DNA of 64,000 bases from Steinernema hermaphroditum (GCA_030435675.1 CM059625.1:12090001-12154000); one strand, 5' to 3'. Shown: positions 26,101 to 39,287, numbered from the stretch's first letter. Made by a program: numbers and translations. Notes: generated by a model from the letters alone, not told the origin.

Positions 26101-27862
26101 ACTCACTTAGTAATAGCGCATATGCACATCTTGTTACGCCGCCACCGACATGAGCAGTGCGATGAATTGTCGATCTTTCTGAAACGGGTCGTCACCTATC
26201 AGTGTAAGTACGTTTAACACAAATTAGGATCGTTTTGAAGCTGAGAAGCGGGCTGCTTCTCAAGACGACCAACTTTTGAGAGACTAATGCTATTTAGTGG
26301 ATGTATGTAATTGTAGCACAATTTTAACAAGGGCACGACATATAGAAAGGAATAAACACCGCATATGTCATCAAATACGGCGCAACGTAGATCACTACCG
26401 GCTCATTTGCATATAAAACAGGATACCCCAAAAGTGATGTAAACACTCAAGCCCACACATGGAAAGCGTCCAACAACATCACCCACGTCAAAATCGCAAT
26501 AACCTCCGGGGAAACGATTACGTCTGAGTATTCTGCAGTAAAAAAAGTTGCACTGACCATAGATGGAGAAAGTTCGCAGATCACTAATAACCTAAAAGTG
26601 GCGGGCGTCGTAAAAATACGCGAGGCGACACGTTCTCCACATTAACAATTCGAACGAAGAAAATGTTGCGTGGAAATCCTAAGGGATTGATTAGCATTAT
26701 TAATATCTGAAGCCTGTCAGGTCGTCGTAACGGAACATTTTGAAAACGTTCTAGCGGACGCCCTTGCTGAACAGATCCGTGTCTTCTATGTGCATACCTA
26801 CCAGCTCTTTGTGTTGATTTGTAATGTCACTTTCAGATCCAAAACGTGATCACCGAGTCAATAAACGAAGTAACCGTTTTTCGACATCGCATGTATGAGT
26901 GCATCTTACTATCAAATGCTCAACACAAGGAAGAACTTCATCAAGCAGAATTTGCTATTTATTAACTTTTATGGATGATCCACAAGCGGATAAGTCGTTT
27001 CCTTCAAGATGTGATTACGAAAGCGAGGAATGATGTTAGATAAGCTATTATGTGTAAACAATAGCTGTCTGTCTTAGCTACCAGCTCCGATGTTCCTTAG
27101 CCTATAACCCTTCTTGACCAATATGAATCGTTTACTGAACAGCTGGACATAGGATTTTCCCATTTCTTTCAAATTTATGATCACTGATCGAAATGACAAG
27201 AAGCTAAGTTATACAGGCAGCACGCGTTAGTACTACTTTGCACCCATCGTACATTGTAATTCATAGAAGGGGCATGTACTGCCACAATTTTCGGACGTCC
27301 AGGCTGTGGGTTGTAAACGTAGAATCATTAAAACCATTAAACATTCAATGCAGGGACCTCAAAACATGGGAAAGCATTAACTTTCCATTGTATTGCAGAG
27401 AATCGTTTGGTTCTGAAAGTAAATACGAATAAATGAAATGGTGGTTTCAACCTAATACTGCAATGTTACAACAATAGGTCGGCCGCTTCTATTTCTCTTG
27501 GTTCTAGTACTTATAAAAGGAAAGAAGGGAACTGAATCCTGCTTTTGTTCAGTCTATTGAATTGAAATGCAATTGATGACGCAGCTTCTCTGTCAAAGAA
27601 GGCTGAGGTCATGTAAAAGCTAAGAATGGAACATTCAATTAAAGGTGTAAGTCGATTTTTTTCTCCATGAGTTGCTATCCATTGTTGAAACCATAATCCG
27701 TAGTACACTAAATTCAATGACAAGCTTTCGCGACGACAAAGGCGACAGCAGGAACGACAGAATTGAGTTCAAACAGAAACATATTTTAACAATTTATTAA
27801 AGATTTGGCATTTTGGCAAACAAATGTACAAACAAGGAGCAATGGCGAAAAGAAAAGAAATG
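20112..27862. other. Long gene-poor stretch
   Basis: About 7.7 kb, AT-rich, with only short open frames and no recognisable protein or RNA gene. A short tandem duplication lies at 21999-22033. It could hold distal regulatory sequence or introns of an unseen gene, but nothing supports a call. Confidence 0.45.
21999..22033. repeat. Short direct tandem repeat
   Basis: Two identical 16-bp units ACGACCTCCGTTACGG, period 19 bp, separated by AAA. Confidence 0.85.
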
Positions 27863-30800
27863 TCACACATAAACGGTTTCTTCAATTGACGAAAGGTGAC
27901 TGAGATAGTAGCCCCAGTAACTGAAATACAAGAGGTGACCATCGTTTATTTTAAACGGTCTTACCCCAAATTGAAAATAAAGTAAGCCGTAGGAAAGAAT
28001 ATGGCGCTGTACTTGTCAACCGTCTCCGGCTGAATGTTACCGAAGACATGCGCGATGCGTCGAAAAATAAAGCAAAGCCCGCGTTTTGAGCGTTTTCGGT
28101 GCACAGTGGGAAGGGTGCAGTTGAGAGGGTCCTGCATAGAGAGCACTCCAGTCACATCGGTCGGAGTGGCGCCGTGGTCGTTGTTGCGGAGCGAGGAACA
28201 CCGTTTGTCGACCCAGAACTACAAGTACGGTAAAATGGTGAATGTATGGACGGCAATTACCTGCCGCAGACCTATTCGGGGGCTGGGCATTTCCTTCCAC
28301 GAATACTCTTCGTCCTCGAACGACCGTTTGCGCGTGTTCGGTCTACGAGGAATTCCTTCGTTTCTTGACATGAATCCGATTACGGCGAGTTCGAGAAGTG
28401 AGAGGAAAATGAACATCATGCCGCTGCAAAAATGTTCCATAACGAATGAGCGAAATAAACTCTGCAGATTAAAGCGTGCAGCAAAGGATGGCACTGCACG
28501 ACTACTTTTTCGTTTTGAAAGTCGTAAAATGGGGGCACGTATTCATATTTATTGTTCTAAGAGGATAGAAGGATCGCTTCAAAAGAACTCTGAGTGCCCT
28601 AAATTCAATTAACCTTCAGGTTCACTTTTTGGAATATTTTCAATTAACTGTTGATAGAGAAAACCCTCTTACCTCAACATCCACACGTCGATAGCCTTCA
28701 CATAAGATACTCTTGGCAGATTTCTGATGATATTACCAAATTGGAAAGTCATGGCCAGAAGCGAGTTTACTCCAAGCATTGTTCGAGCGGGAATGGCCCT
28801 ATGAAAAAGAATACATCATTGTTAGACGCTCTCGGCCTACCTTGAGCCCAGATAGAATGAGATCCACGAAATAAATATAGTCACATATGTGGGAATGTAC
28901 CCTTGGAGGATGTACCAGCCGTATCGCCTTTTAAAGACGAACGCGACCGTCAGTTCGTCCCACCACCCAGCAGGGTACATCTATACAAAGCAGGTATTTC
29001 AAGCGTTTTATCAGGGAATGGTACCTGTTCTACTGCTATCACACTAAAGTTGACCATGACAAAATCTGGCAATTCAATTTGTTTGAGCAGCATCACGGGA
29101 TACGGTTGATTCCATTGCATTCGAACTTCGCCTGTATTATAGTTAAAGCTGCAAGGAAGTGGTTGTTTCCGAAGCCAAGAGACAAACATACGACTCAAAA
29201 GTCAAAAAGCACTTCTGTTGATCAAAGGGGAACCTCTTCAGGTTCATATCACACGGACCCGTCAGTTTCATTCGATAATTAGTCCAAAGCGTTCCATTTG
29301 AAAATACCATTAAGAAAACATTCCTGAAAGTAATGTGATCCTTTTCACCAAGAATGCAGCAACGGTCTTACCTGAAGGGGCTCTCGTGAATTTGGGCAGT
29401 CTTCGAGTTGATAAAACATGTGTTTGGAATCCATAATTTCTGTAGAACTTTGTCGTCAAATGAAATGTTATTCTTGCACGGGTTCATGTAGTCGAAAACA
29501 AGGGCAGGGTCTTCCCAAAACTCGTTGATGTATAAATCTGCAAAAACAAGGCACTCCGTCAAATGTTGTCCACATTTACCGATTCAGAGCAATGCATAAA
29601 TTATTTACGTCGTTTATGAATCTGTCGTAACACAAAAAATACGGCTTGATTTGCCGAGCATGTATGTGGGATGCTCAATTGAATCAGTGCAACATCAATG
29701 AGTTGCCGTTCCGAAGCTGTTTTTCAATTCTGTGCGAAGAAGACCTTTCAGCGATCATGCGCTGCAAGGTCCACTTGTTCCGAAACAATATAGTTTAATT
29801 CGGGTTTCGTACTCTTTTTATCTAACTATACAGCTGCACAAAACGTGAAGGCAGGTAGTCCACAGACATCAACACATATTAAGGGTTCGATCGCTGACAG
29901 CTTTTCCAGTAAAAACATATTAGGATTGACGGCTTTTAGCTAGAAGGTTGCTACGTTTTGTTAAAGAAGATTGGTCAAATTCATAATAATTTAAGTGTAG
30001 AGTATTTGTGATAGATTTGGCTGATAAATACACGTTCAATGCAATAGTAGGTTACTGGAATAACAATGTTTCTCATCTTTTGATCACACTTATCGGAAGG
30101 GGCTGAATTCATAATAGTTTAATTATGTTATTACATTGCCGTGCCGATGAAAAACTTGTGTATATGTGGATAAAAGTGTGGCCGGTTATGCACAGGAGAA
30201 CAATTTTTAGGAGCACCATTGATCGGAATCGAAGTTGACAGGAAACAGACAAAGTATCTCAAGCAAGATTCTTCAATTTTTGTTCAATTGAATGAAATGT
30301 CCCCGAACCATCGCTGTAGTCAGCAATCTTAGTAATCGTAGAGTTCAAATGGATTTTCCCCTGCCACAACTTCCGCAAGCGCTCAATTGTTTTCCGCATG
30401 TTGTGCATTTTGACCCGAAATAAACTTTTAACTCTGCCGGAAAGAGAGACCAACGCGCGTCAATCTTCTTGTTGTTTCCTACGCATTTCACAAAGCGAAC
30501 GCCGAGTCATCGAAATGCCCCGCGTCGGGCACGACATAATGCTGCGAATGTAATTTTATGATCCATATTTTGATGCTCTTCATCTTCTCAATCATTCGTC
30601 AAGTCAACCTGATTCAGCGCCCCTTTGGCTAAAGACACATCCAAATTCAATTACATTAAAAGTTACAAGACGAGTGCGGATGGCAGAGAGACACGAGTCT
30701 CGTTCGCGCTTCTTCGAAGGGCCAAACACTTGCGCGTGGAGGATGCGGATGGACCTCGACAGCATCACCACAATCGCATTAATCATGTGTGTGTATTTTG

Positions 30801-31551
30801 AAGAAATCATCTACACAGACATATGTCGTGGTTGCAGCAAATGTTGAGTGGTGGCTACTGTGCTATACGAAGGTAAGGTAAAATCGCCTCATCGAAAATG
30901 TTCCATCAAAATGAAAGCGACATAATGATTTGAATATTAACTGATCCAAAGTTATTGTTTAAAAAATGTGTTATATAATTAGTTGATTTATACATTGAAT
31001 TCAAAACCAGATGGACGAAAGGTCTCTCGCAAGCAGACTTTCTGATTTCTGACCACCAGAACGAAATGTCGAATAATAAGTATTGTTCGTGTCCGTAGGC
31101 GTATTTTCTCACAAATTCTATTTTTGCACTCTCTCGCAGAAACTACTATAATCTTCTAGGATTCCGTGGTACTTCCACGCCTTTCACTCTCTAATCGAAC
31201 ATTATGATAATGCAACTTTGAGTTTTCTGGAAGGTCCGGGTGCAAACGCCGACGTCATGGCCATCGATTGTTGCAGCAGATCTCTATTTTTAGTCGGCTG
31301 CGAAGAAGTGACCAACCTATTTCGAAGTCCTGGGTGAGCTCGCTTACGGCAGTTACTTCTTGCACCCACATGTCCACCCTCACGTGCACCGGATGTGCCG
31401 GGATGTAGTGTTTGTTGTAGGTGTCTTTGAGCAGGTTGTCGATGATTTCGGTGTCGTTGGCACAGTGACTCGCCATCGTGCCGGTGATCCCTCCGTACGA
31501 GCTGAGCAGTTCCGTCAGAAACGAGACCATCACCCATCCCGGGTGGCTCAT
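27863..31551 (-). CDS. Cys-loop ligand-gated anion channel, nematode amine-gated (MOD-1/LGC-50) type
   Basis: About nine exons, roughly 440 residues. The first exon (31551 to about 31317) encodes the start of the ligand-binding domain, including [21 protein letters not shown] 1.8-kb intron follows, then [39 protein letters not shown] and the Cys-loop (C-x13-C, from [17 protein letters not shown]). TM1 is [22 protein letters not shown]2 starts with [20 protein letters not shown]; its PAR motif marks anion selectivity. The TM2-TM3 linker [14 protein letters not shown] is shared by nematode serotonin and tyramine chloride channels. TM3, a charged loop with RKRSFEDEE, and TM4 ([20 protein letters not shown]) follow. 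The start ATG abuts a CCTTCAG acceptor, but an upstream exon supplying the signal peptide is possible. Agonist is inferred, not shown. Confidence 0.9.
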
Positions 31552-34500
31552 CTGAAGGCAGAAAACGTAAAAGTAAACAAGACACTAAACAGAAACGGGT
31601 TATCCATAGCTTCATGCGCTATTTCCTTTCGACAATTCATTAGAAACGAGTCAACATTCCCCATAATCTACAGTACTCCCTCGTGTTTTAGCAGAAACAT
31701 AAAGAGCATTAGAACCGCCCACAAATCTATTTGTGGAGACATCAATCATGACGAACTACTGTGTTCTTTGCGAAAGCACTTACCTTGATTGAAGGTCGAA
31801 TTTTAGCTGGCTTCCCTGTGATGGCGACGCATCACTTGAAGCGAAGCGACCAAAGGGACATGGTAGGCGAGATGCCGGAACTAGCCAGGACACGTTCTGA
31901 GGAGACTGGCGGACGTCCTGGCCCTTTGTGGTATATCTGCAACAGCGAGTCCTTAATCAAGGCCTTGATGTTCTTTCTTTTTCTTTTTTACGTTTACTAC
32001 GCAAAGTTATGCGACGAAGTACGGTGGGTTCCCACGCAGACGACAACTAATTAAGAACTCAGGACCCTTAATAGCGTCTCCTTCGTCATCTCATTTTCGT
32101 CACTTTGGACAGCGAGAAATCTCCTTTCTTGAATCAATAGAATAGCGCTTTAAAGTGATATTGCGTTTTGTTGAGTTGCGAGACCTGTTTTCGTTTTGAT
32201 TATGGCGAGTGGAGAGAAAAGTGAAAACACTCCAGAGAGAGTATCCATTCTGAGCCAAAGAAGATAAGGGAAATTAAAGAGAGGCGACATAATTAAATAG
32301 TTTTTGTTTCCAAGATCTCGAATCCCTTTCTTCCAGTGTTCGTCGCTCATCTTTCAGTCTGACAGCTCGGGACGATCTTTAATTGTGCGGAAGCAATTGT
32401 GGTCACAATGGACCACACACTAATTCGACTTCCGATCGACAGAAGACGCCTGAGGGCAGCACACTACTCAGAGATATGTGGCTCATATGAAGAAGTGATA
32501 TTGAGTGGTGATTGAAACTCGCTCCAGAGAGAGGAATAGCCCGGAGAGTGTCGGCCAATTACACGACAACAATTCGCGCCGCCAACAAGCAACAAGGGCC
32601 AAAGCTCGTCGCCTGAATTTATGCATAGCCAGATATCTTACGTCCTTAATTTTTGTTGTCCGTTTCTCGAACGATTTGTCATTCTTTTTGAGGAAATGTC
32701 GCAAGACGTCTTCGCAAAAACAGGAGCGAAAGACATATTTCGGCGTTCTCTCTCCGTTTGCAGAGAACTTCGACAGCTTTTTCGTTTCGTGTCTTGCCAA
32801 GGTGGCCAAACAGTTTTACCGCAAAGGGTATCCTGCTTTTTTGGAGGCACTGAGGTGAAAGAAGCGGGAACTTCGTTTCACCTTTGCCAAGGTTCATGAA
32901 TTGTTGAGTAGAAACGATACACTCTCCAAGAACCGCCGCTTTTTATGGCGTAAAACCATTGGAAGAGACTTGCTAATAGAAGAAGCAATGGCGAACACAA
33001 TCGCCAACAGGAAATACGATCCACTTGCCGCAACATCCTTTGCAGCATTGGTCCTTTGCACAAAGTCGACTTTTGTAAATGTTTCATGAATCAATTCTTG
33101 AGGGATGAAAGAGTTTGCAGAGGCTAAGCGGGAACAAGGCGTCGTCGACTGAGCGCTGTCGCATGCAAATTAGGGTCAATGAAGAGACGAATTATGAACG
33201 AATCACACGCGTGAAGTGAGCTTTTAAGCAATAAGCCTGGTTCGGGTTCACTCACTTGGATCGTCGGGACACAGAAAAAGCACAGAGTCCGGAAAGCGCC
33301 CGCCTCCGGAGGGGACGACGACGAACACGCGGCAAATATGAATGAGAGTACCGCCCATAAGTTCGCGCCCGCGCGTTGACTCTCTCCCTCGCCAGCTAAA
33401 GACGACGAGCATCTTCCGGTCTGAGACGACCCTAATTTCAAATCATGTTATGATTTTCGAGGATGGACGACACGCGCGAAAGCGCCAAAAATGTTTGGGT
33501 GTAGCGGTAAGGCCAAAAGTATCGACTCTTCAGAGCGAATATGCATCCGCTCAAAACTCGACGAGTTCGACATGTGCAAATACTCAAAATAAAAGCAGTA
33601 AGAGAGCAGCACGATGTCGCCGATTGGCAAGTAAGCGATTTGCCGTGGGCCGCCCCTCGCGCTCTCCCTCTCAAATATGATTATGCCCTTAACAATAGTT
33701 GTCGAATTTCGGCTTGATAGTTTGACCTAATAAACCTCGAGCGGCCCTCAAGGGGATTTATACAGCTTCGTGATTAGATTTCATCGGTCGCGCTGATGCG
33801 CGTCGTCGCGATGCGGAGCAAAGTGGGAAGTTACATATTTTCGCTTATTTATCAATTTTTGGGAGCCGAGAGCACAAGGAGGAAGCCCGGGAGAACATGC
33901 AATTTTGATTAGCACAGCCGAGAACAGCAAATGCACGCCGGCCCGTTCGCCTCGCGAAATCCGACGGTTTCGATCTGAAAGGAAGCGATGAATCGGGGTC
34001 GGCTGGCACGTGGCACTAACCAAGTTGCGGCTAAGACCGAACGCCTCGCAACATCCTGCACAGTCGTTCATGTTGCTGCAGCGGAGAGTCGTCAAAACGT
34101 TGCCAGAATAGTAGTAGAAGGAGGCCTTTCGTGTGCATGCTAAAACATTGATAGGACGTTTAAAAGGGGGAGAAACTGTTGCATTTATGGGAAATCGTCT
34201 GGTTCCAGCGGTGACCCCGATGTCATTGTGTCTATATTGGACATTTTCATCATTTTCATCAAGATACCTTAAGTGTCTCCTGAGTGAATTAGGTTTAAGA
34301 AGTTTCTAACCATTGTCCGGTTTGTTCTAGTCTCTCAATTGTAGTACCAGCTGTTCCTTAAGGAATAGAGCGCTTCACACATGATCCGATAAAAGAACAA
34401 TCTAGACAATACAAAGCTACCGTATCAACCTGCGGTCTGTATTCAAAGATGCCTATTTCTATGGTAATAAATAAGTACTCAGAAGTGGAACATCGTTTGT

Positions 34501-34697
34501 TAAAGCACACAATGTGTGTGGCAAGGGCACATAACATTAATAGGTTAACGTCTACAGAAAAGGGTAATTCGTTAGGAGTGTCTGGTTCGGAACAGCGGAA
34601 CTCAATAAAATTGATGAAGAAAGAAAGTGCGGAATTGCTAAAGGTGTCACACTTTAAGGTCTACCCCATTTGAAACTTCCACTTGGACAAATATAAA
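31552..34697. other. Intergenic, no gene recognised
   Basis: Upstream of the channel gene. Several overlapping frames on both strands near 32.5-33.1 kb and 33.3-33.7 kb are low-complexity and unlike known proteins. No RNA gene or transposon end seen. Confidence 0.45.
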
Positions 34698-34843
34698 TCA
34701 AATAGGTTCTATTTTAGGACCTAGAAGAAAGCGTAAAAATTGAACGTATAAAAAATTTCTTTACCTTTGCGGCAGAATTGATCATTGGGTACGGTAGCCC
34801 CGAGAGTGATCGAGAGCAGCAGGAGCACCAGAAGCTTATTCAT
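34698..34843 (-). CDS. Possible short secreted peptide
   Basis: The ATG at 34843 follows an acceptor (GCTTTATCAG) by about 30 nt and opens a clear signal peptide (MNKLLVLLLLSITLGATV) then PNDQFCRKG. A donor GTAAAG follows. The nearest acceptor (TTCTTCTAG) would add PKIEPI and a stop, giving only about 33 residues; a further downstream exon may be the true continuation. It is divergent from the next gene, start codons about 155 bp apart. Confidence 0.4.
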
Positions 34844-34999
34844 GTTGATTGTGCTTCTCCGTTGTTGTTCGTTCCCTGATAAAGCCGGCGGATGGAATAA
34901 ACAAAATATTTGGGTGTCGCCTGACGATTTGTTGCTGCCAGAAGCCTCCATTTAAAGGAGTCATCGACGGAATTCAGAAGCACATCACACGACTCAGTC

Positions 35000-35754
35000 A
35001 TGAAGTGTATGACATTAGTTCTTCTCTCTTTTATTGTGGCTACGATCGACGGCCAGCAGATTGGAGGAGGCTTTCCGGTTAACACTTCGCCTCGATCACC
35101 TTCTGGAGGATCCAATCCCATTGAAGTTGGCAGCGGCTTCGGTGGATTCAGCAATGGTGAACGCGTTCCGGTTGGAGGGTTTGAAGTTGAAGCTGTGCGG
35201 CCCTCCATCGGACAAGGAGTGGATATCGAGAGGCCCTCCGGTGGATTCAACCCAAAGCCGACGAATGCGAACTGTGGCTTTTGCAAGTTTTTAAAGACCA
35301 TTTGTGAACGACGAAACCATTCTTTCATAACCTACACCGACATTACAGCCTGAGGCTTATTTTATGATCAAAAATGTAATTTTAAGTACCGTGTAGAAAC
35401 ACACACAGTAATCATGTGCAGACAAATTCGACGTATATGCTCAAAATGATACTTTTTATTGCAGTTTGTCGACGTCAAGCGTCCTTCATGGCTCTCATCG
35501 ACAATGTTAATCAGTACGTCATTTGCCAATCGAAGAACTCCCAACAGTGCTCTTCGTGCTGCAAGTCCTGGGGAATTCATCTGGGACTGCGCGTGGTATG
35601 ATCAATTTACTTTCACTTGAATAATCAAGGCTCCATAACGAGAAAAATTATATCTACCGACACTACTGGTTTGCTGACATACACCTTTCAGGATCACGCA
35701 ACTGGGTTCACCACACAGGATACGTGCATGTGTTGCGCTAATACCTGCGTCTAA
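35000..35754 (+). CDS. Small secreted Cys-rich protein, unrecognised
   Basis: Three exons, about 180 residues. Exon 1 encodes a signal peptide (MKCMTLVLLSFIVATIDG), then a Gly/Pro/Ser-rich linker with repeated GGF motifs (IGGGFPVN, GFGGFSNGE, VGGFEVE, SGGFNPKP). A Cys-rich domain starts with NCGFCKFLK. The second exon, after acceptor TTATTGCAG, encodes RRQASFMALIDNV, NSQQCSSCCKSWG and ends at GLRV. The third encodes DHATGFTTQDTCMCCANTCV and stop. The first junction (ATTT|GTGAAC) was chosen for phase and is the weakest part. The Cys pattern resembles a secreted disulfide-rich domain, but I know no matching family. An effector, structural or antimicrobial role would be speculation. Confidence 0.65.
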
Positions 35755-36749
35755 GTATTGCAATTGTCTGAGTTCCGGCTCCTTCGAAGTCTTGTGGAAT
35801 GCGAAAGGAACATAATTGAACTTTTAATAAATGAATGGCTGCTTCGTTTACAATTGATCTGGGCTTGAAAGTTTTGAGTTTCGATTTAGGTTTTAGCTTA
35901 ATAAGCACTTATCAGTAAGGGGTACAAGAAACGGTACGTAAACTCTGAATTTTTGGCATAAAAAGGTTATCAATAATCTAGTAAAAACGTGAGAGTTTTT
36001 CCAATCTGCTGAAAAGTTGCGGTTACATTCTTTACAGCTTTTATGTTCGCTGCCAACGGATATTTCCACAAGGAAACAACTTAACTGCCGATTAGGATAT
36101 AGCTTATGCCCTTGTTTGGCAGATAAAGATTGGAATCTTCAGGAATTATTAGCTAAAAGACGTCAAGGATTATAATTAGCATGTTGTTACAACCTTTAAG
36201 CGCCACGTCGTTTCATAATTGCTGCAAAGCGATAGCTGTGACAGTTATGGCGTGCAAAGGAACAGTGGTTGCACCCTTCACCTCTCTAAGGATAGTGGCG
36301 CCCGAAACGTCAAACAACATTCATCGGAAAGCGGCGCCATATCGATTAGTGTCCTCTCGATCTCTTTCAATGGAACCCTTGATCACCTGTGTGTTATTTG
36401 TAGAGGTTCTACTATTGCACTTGTAATTTTACGTGAGCTGTCTTTGAGGGTGGAACTCCACTTTCTGAATGTTTCCATGAACAGAGATATTTCGTTCCAC
36501 GATGATAATTAATAACCCGCCCACACGTGGTCTTCACCGTTCCAGCGCTCTCTGCTCTTATCGACTGTTTCCAATACGCGTAAACCGATCTCGTATCGAT
36601 TGAATCCCATTCCCGTATCCGACTCGAGGTCAAATTTTGCATTTTCGAGAACAAGTTCTTCCCCTAGCGCGCGCGTGAACCGATTATTTCTTGAAGCACC
36701 TCCTTGGTGACGCTTTTATAAAAGTCACTTAAGGGTCGCTGTGACGACT
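35755..36749. other. Intergenic with UGT promoter at right end
   Basis: About 1 kb. Includes AATAAATG near 35827 as a polyadenylation signal for the secreted gene. Frames at 36181-36512 show no known motif. The right end carries a TATA box. Confidence 0.5.
36717..36722 (+). promoter_or_regulatory. TATA box of first UGT gene
   Basis: TATAAA within CTTTTATAAAAG, 33 nt before the start codon. The third and fourth UGT genes include a comparable upstream case at 48896-48903. Confidence 0.55.
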
Positions 36750-38996
36750 ATGCATATCAGATCCATTCTCTGCGTTCTCGCGACGGCTTTCCTTCTCAGC
36801 ACGGTTTCGGGCTATAAGATTCTTGTCTACAGCCAGAAGAATGGAAGAAGCCAGGTCATCTTTATGGGTCGGCTGGCGGACATACTAGTCGAAGCTGGGC
36901 ACGATGTGGTATGACACACTCGTCTTTATTTCGATCTACAGAATCCCTTTAGACTGTCTTACTCGTTGAGCAGAATCCCGATGTAACCGTGAATGGTACA
37001 GAAAAAGCCAAAGTAATAACGGTTCCAGCCGATGAGAGAGTGGCCGCGCACTTCCAGAATGACAGATACATAGCCGAAACGTGGACAATGAGTGCTACTA
37101 ATCCATTCAGTCAGCGACAGGTAGCTCTGAGAGGCATTCTATTCAAGTGTTTAGTTAATTTCAGTTGATTTTGGATTACGCGCAAACAATAATCGATCAG
37201 TGCAGCTTTACGGCGAAGCAAACCGAAGTCTTCGAGAAGCTTAAAGAGACTAAATTCGACCTTTTGCTCCATGAGCTCTTCGACTTTTGTCAGCTTGGTA
37301 AGTTGTGTTACTTCCACATGTGTCTTACATAAACACTATCAGCCGCTGTTTTCATGACGCAACATTCCCATTTGGGTGAATCAACAGTCATCTAGAATGC
37401 ACTTTATGTTTGCTCTCATTTTTTAAAAACAGTTTTCTAGACCAGGAAAAATAAATACCTACAAGCAATCCTCGCACAAATTCAAATGAGTAAATTCGAC
37501 ATTTTCCAAAAAAATAGACAGGCTTTATCCAGCCGCCACACTCTTGTTTTTGATGGTTCGTTCGATTCAAGTTCAACTCATCACTCTAATAGTTCCTCCA
37601 CCCTCAATTTCATTCGTTCTAGGCATCATGCAAATGCTTGGCATAGAAAAGCACGTGGCAATGCAGAGTACTGTCTTATTCGAAGCTGTGGCAGAAGCCA
37701 TCGGAGTCCCATACACACCCAGCATCACTCCATCAGTATGTGGCACCTCGGGAAACAACATGAGCATTGTGGATAAAATCACAAACCTCATTCATGTGAG
37801 CATCAGCAAGGAGTTCATCAGCACGATACAGTTGGGAGAAGAAGAAATTTTTGAGAGAAAAATGCGAGATAAGCTCGTGCCATTCCAGGTCTCCCATGCA
37901 CGCGGGCTTTTTTACTTTACGGACTTCCGTTTAGGACAAGATTAGCACTGCTTCTTTTATAATTACGAACTCTGACCCGTTCCTCGACTTTCCACACAGC
38001 ACAAATTCGCGCATGGTCGAACTTGGGGGTATTGCTGTGAGGAAGCCTCAAGAACTCGATCAGGTAGCAGCACCAGATGTTGAGAGCACAAACAACAATG
38101 TTTAGGACTGGAAACGAGTTCTTGAGAAGCGGAACACCGCCGTTCTTATTTCGTTTGGATCAATCGCCAAAAGCTACACAATGCCGGACGGAGTCAAAGA
38201 ATCATTCGTGGAGATGTTCAAACAGTTTCCCGACTTCACCTTCATTTGGAAGTATGAAAAGGAAGACACACGCTTCCTAAACGGAATCAAAAACGTCCAT
38301 ATTAGCCCTTGGGTCCCTCAGAACGATGTTCTCAGTAAGAATGACTATCATTGCATAGCTGTTTTCTAATTTAGACCATCCGAATTTGAAATTGTTCATC
38401 AGTCATGGAGGAATGAATTCGATGCTCGAAACGGCGCACCGTGGAGTTCCCGTTGTGGTTGTCCCACTCTTTGCTGATCAGATGCGAAATGCACAAATGA
38501 TGCAGCGAGTGGGAGTTGGACTCAACTTCAACCGCTTCGACTTGAGCGATTCGGCAAAGCTGACGGGCGCTGTTAGGAAAGTTCTCATGGAAAGGAGGTA
38601 AGCGTGCTAGGTAGAAACTCTCCGACAGAACAGAGATATTACAAACATCTTTACCACGAATGAGTAGTATTAAGAAGGTTAAAAACCTCAATCACATTTG
38701 CATTTAGGTACACAAACACAGCAAAGCACATTGCATCAATGATCGCCAATCGACCGACGAATCTACAGGAAAGTTTTGTACGTCACGTTGAGTTCGCCGC
38801 GAAGTTTGGACCCGTTCCCAGCATGGTCTCCACAGCCCCTCAGACGACTTTCGCGACCTACTACTTGATTGACGTAGCTGCTGTTGTTCTGATGGCGTTC
38901 CTGATTTCTCTGTTAATTCTCTTCTGCTGTATCCGGCAGTTTTTGAGATGCATTTTTGGAAATCGGAAAGTGAAAACTAAGTCAAAGATGGTTTGA
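36750..38996 (+). CDS. UDP-glycosyltransferase (UGT) 1, tandem plus-strand pair
   Basis: Eight exons, about 520 residues, full family length. Such enzymes in the ER membrane move sugar from a UDP-sugar to small lipophilic compounds. The signal peptide is MHIRSILCVLATAFLLSTVSG, then YKILVYSQKNGRSQVIFMG. The donor-sugar domain has VLISFGSIAKS, FIWKYEKEDTRFLNG, WVPQNDVLN and the UGT signature ISHGGMNSMLETAHRGVPV with PLFADQMRNAQM. A C-terminal membrane anchor (DVAAVVLMAFLISLLILFCC) ends in the basic tail KVKTKSKMV. Most introns are 45-70 nt, except one of about 320 nt after FDFCQL. The usual catalytic His in the N-terminal GHSHV motif is Gln here (GRSQV), as in the next gene. Substrate unknown. 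Confidence 0.93.
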
Positions 38997-39047
38997 ACTA
39001 GACTCTGTTCTTTTTATGATAATGCAGGTTAAAGTAAAACAGTGTGA

Positions 39048-39053
39048 AATAAA
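39048..39053 (+). terminator. Polyadenylation signal of UGT 1
   Basis: AATAAA 52 nt after the stop codon. Confidence 0.6.
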
Positions 39054-39287
39054 GAAGAGAAAACCGGGTCTGCCAATCTGAAAAATACCGAGATACTCGA
39101 AAAGGGTGATTTGGTTGCGCTCCAGTTGACTAATATTACGACAATAGTGGAATAACACAGCTCATACTTCAAGATGTCCATTTCATAATCATTCATTAAA
39201 AGATACGCGAACACTGTTGCAAATTAAATACACTCATTAAAAGATAAATGCAGATGGCAGTGAAGGATCGTTCGTACAAGAAAGTTT

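Noticed and set aside
26030..26115. Inverted pair CTAATAAGTGAG / CTCACTTAG as a possible microRNA hairpin
   Set aside because: Pairing is short and interrupted; no known microRNA seed.
32483..33094. Cluster of overlapping frames on both strands
   Set aside because: Low-complexity and mutually antisense; no splice structure or family resemblance.
36181..36512. Overlapping open frames upstream of UGT 1
   Set aside because: No known motif, and three overlapping frames across both strands.
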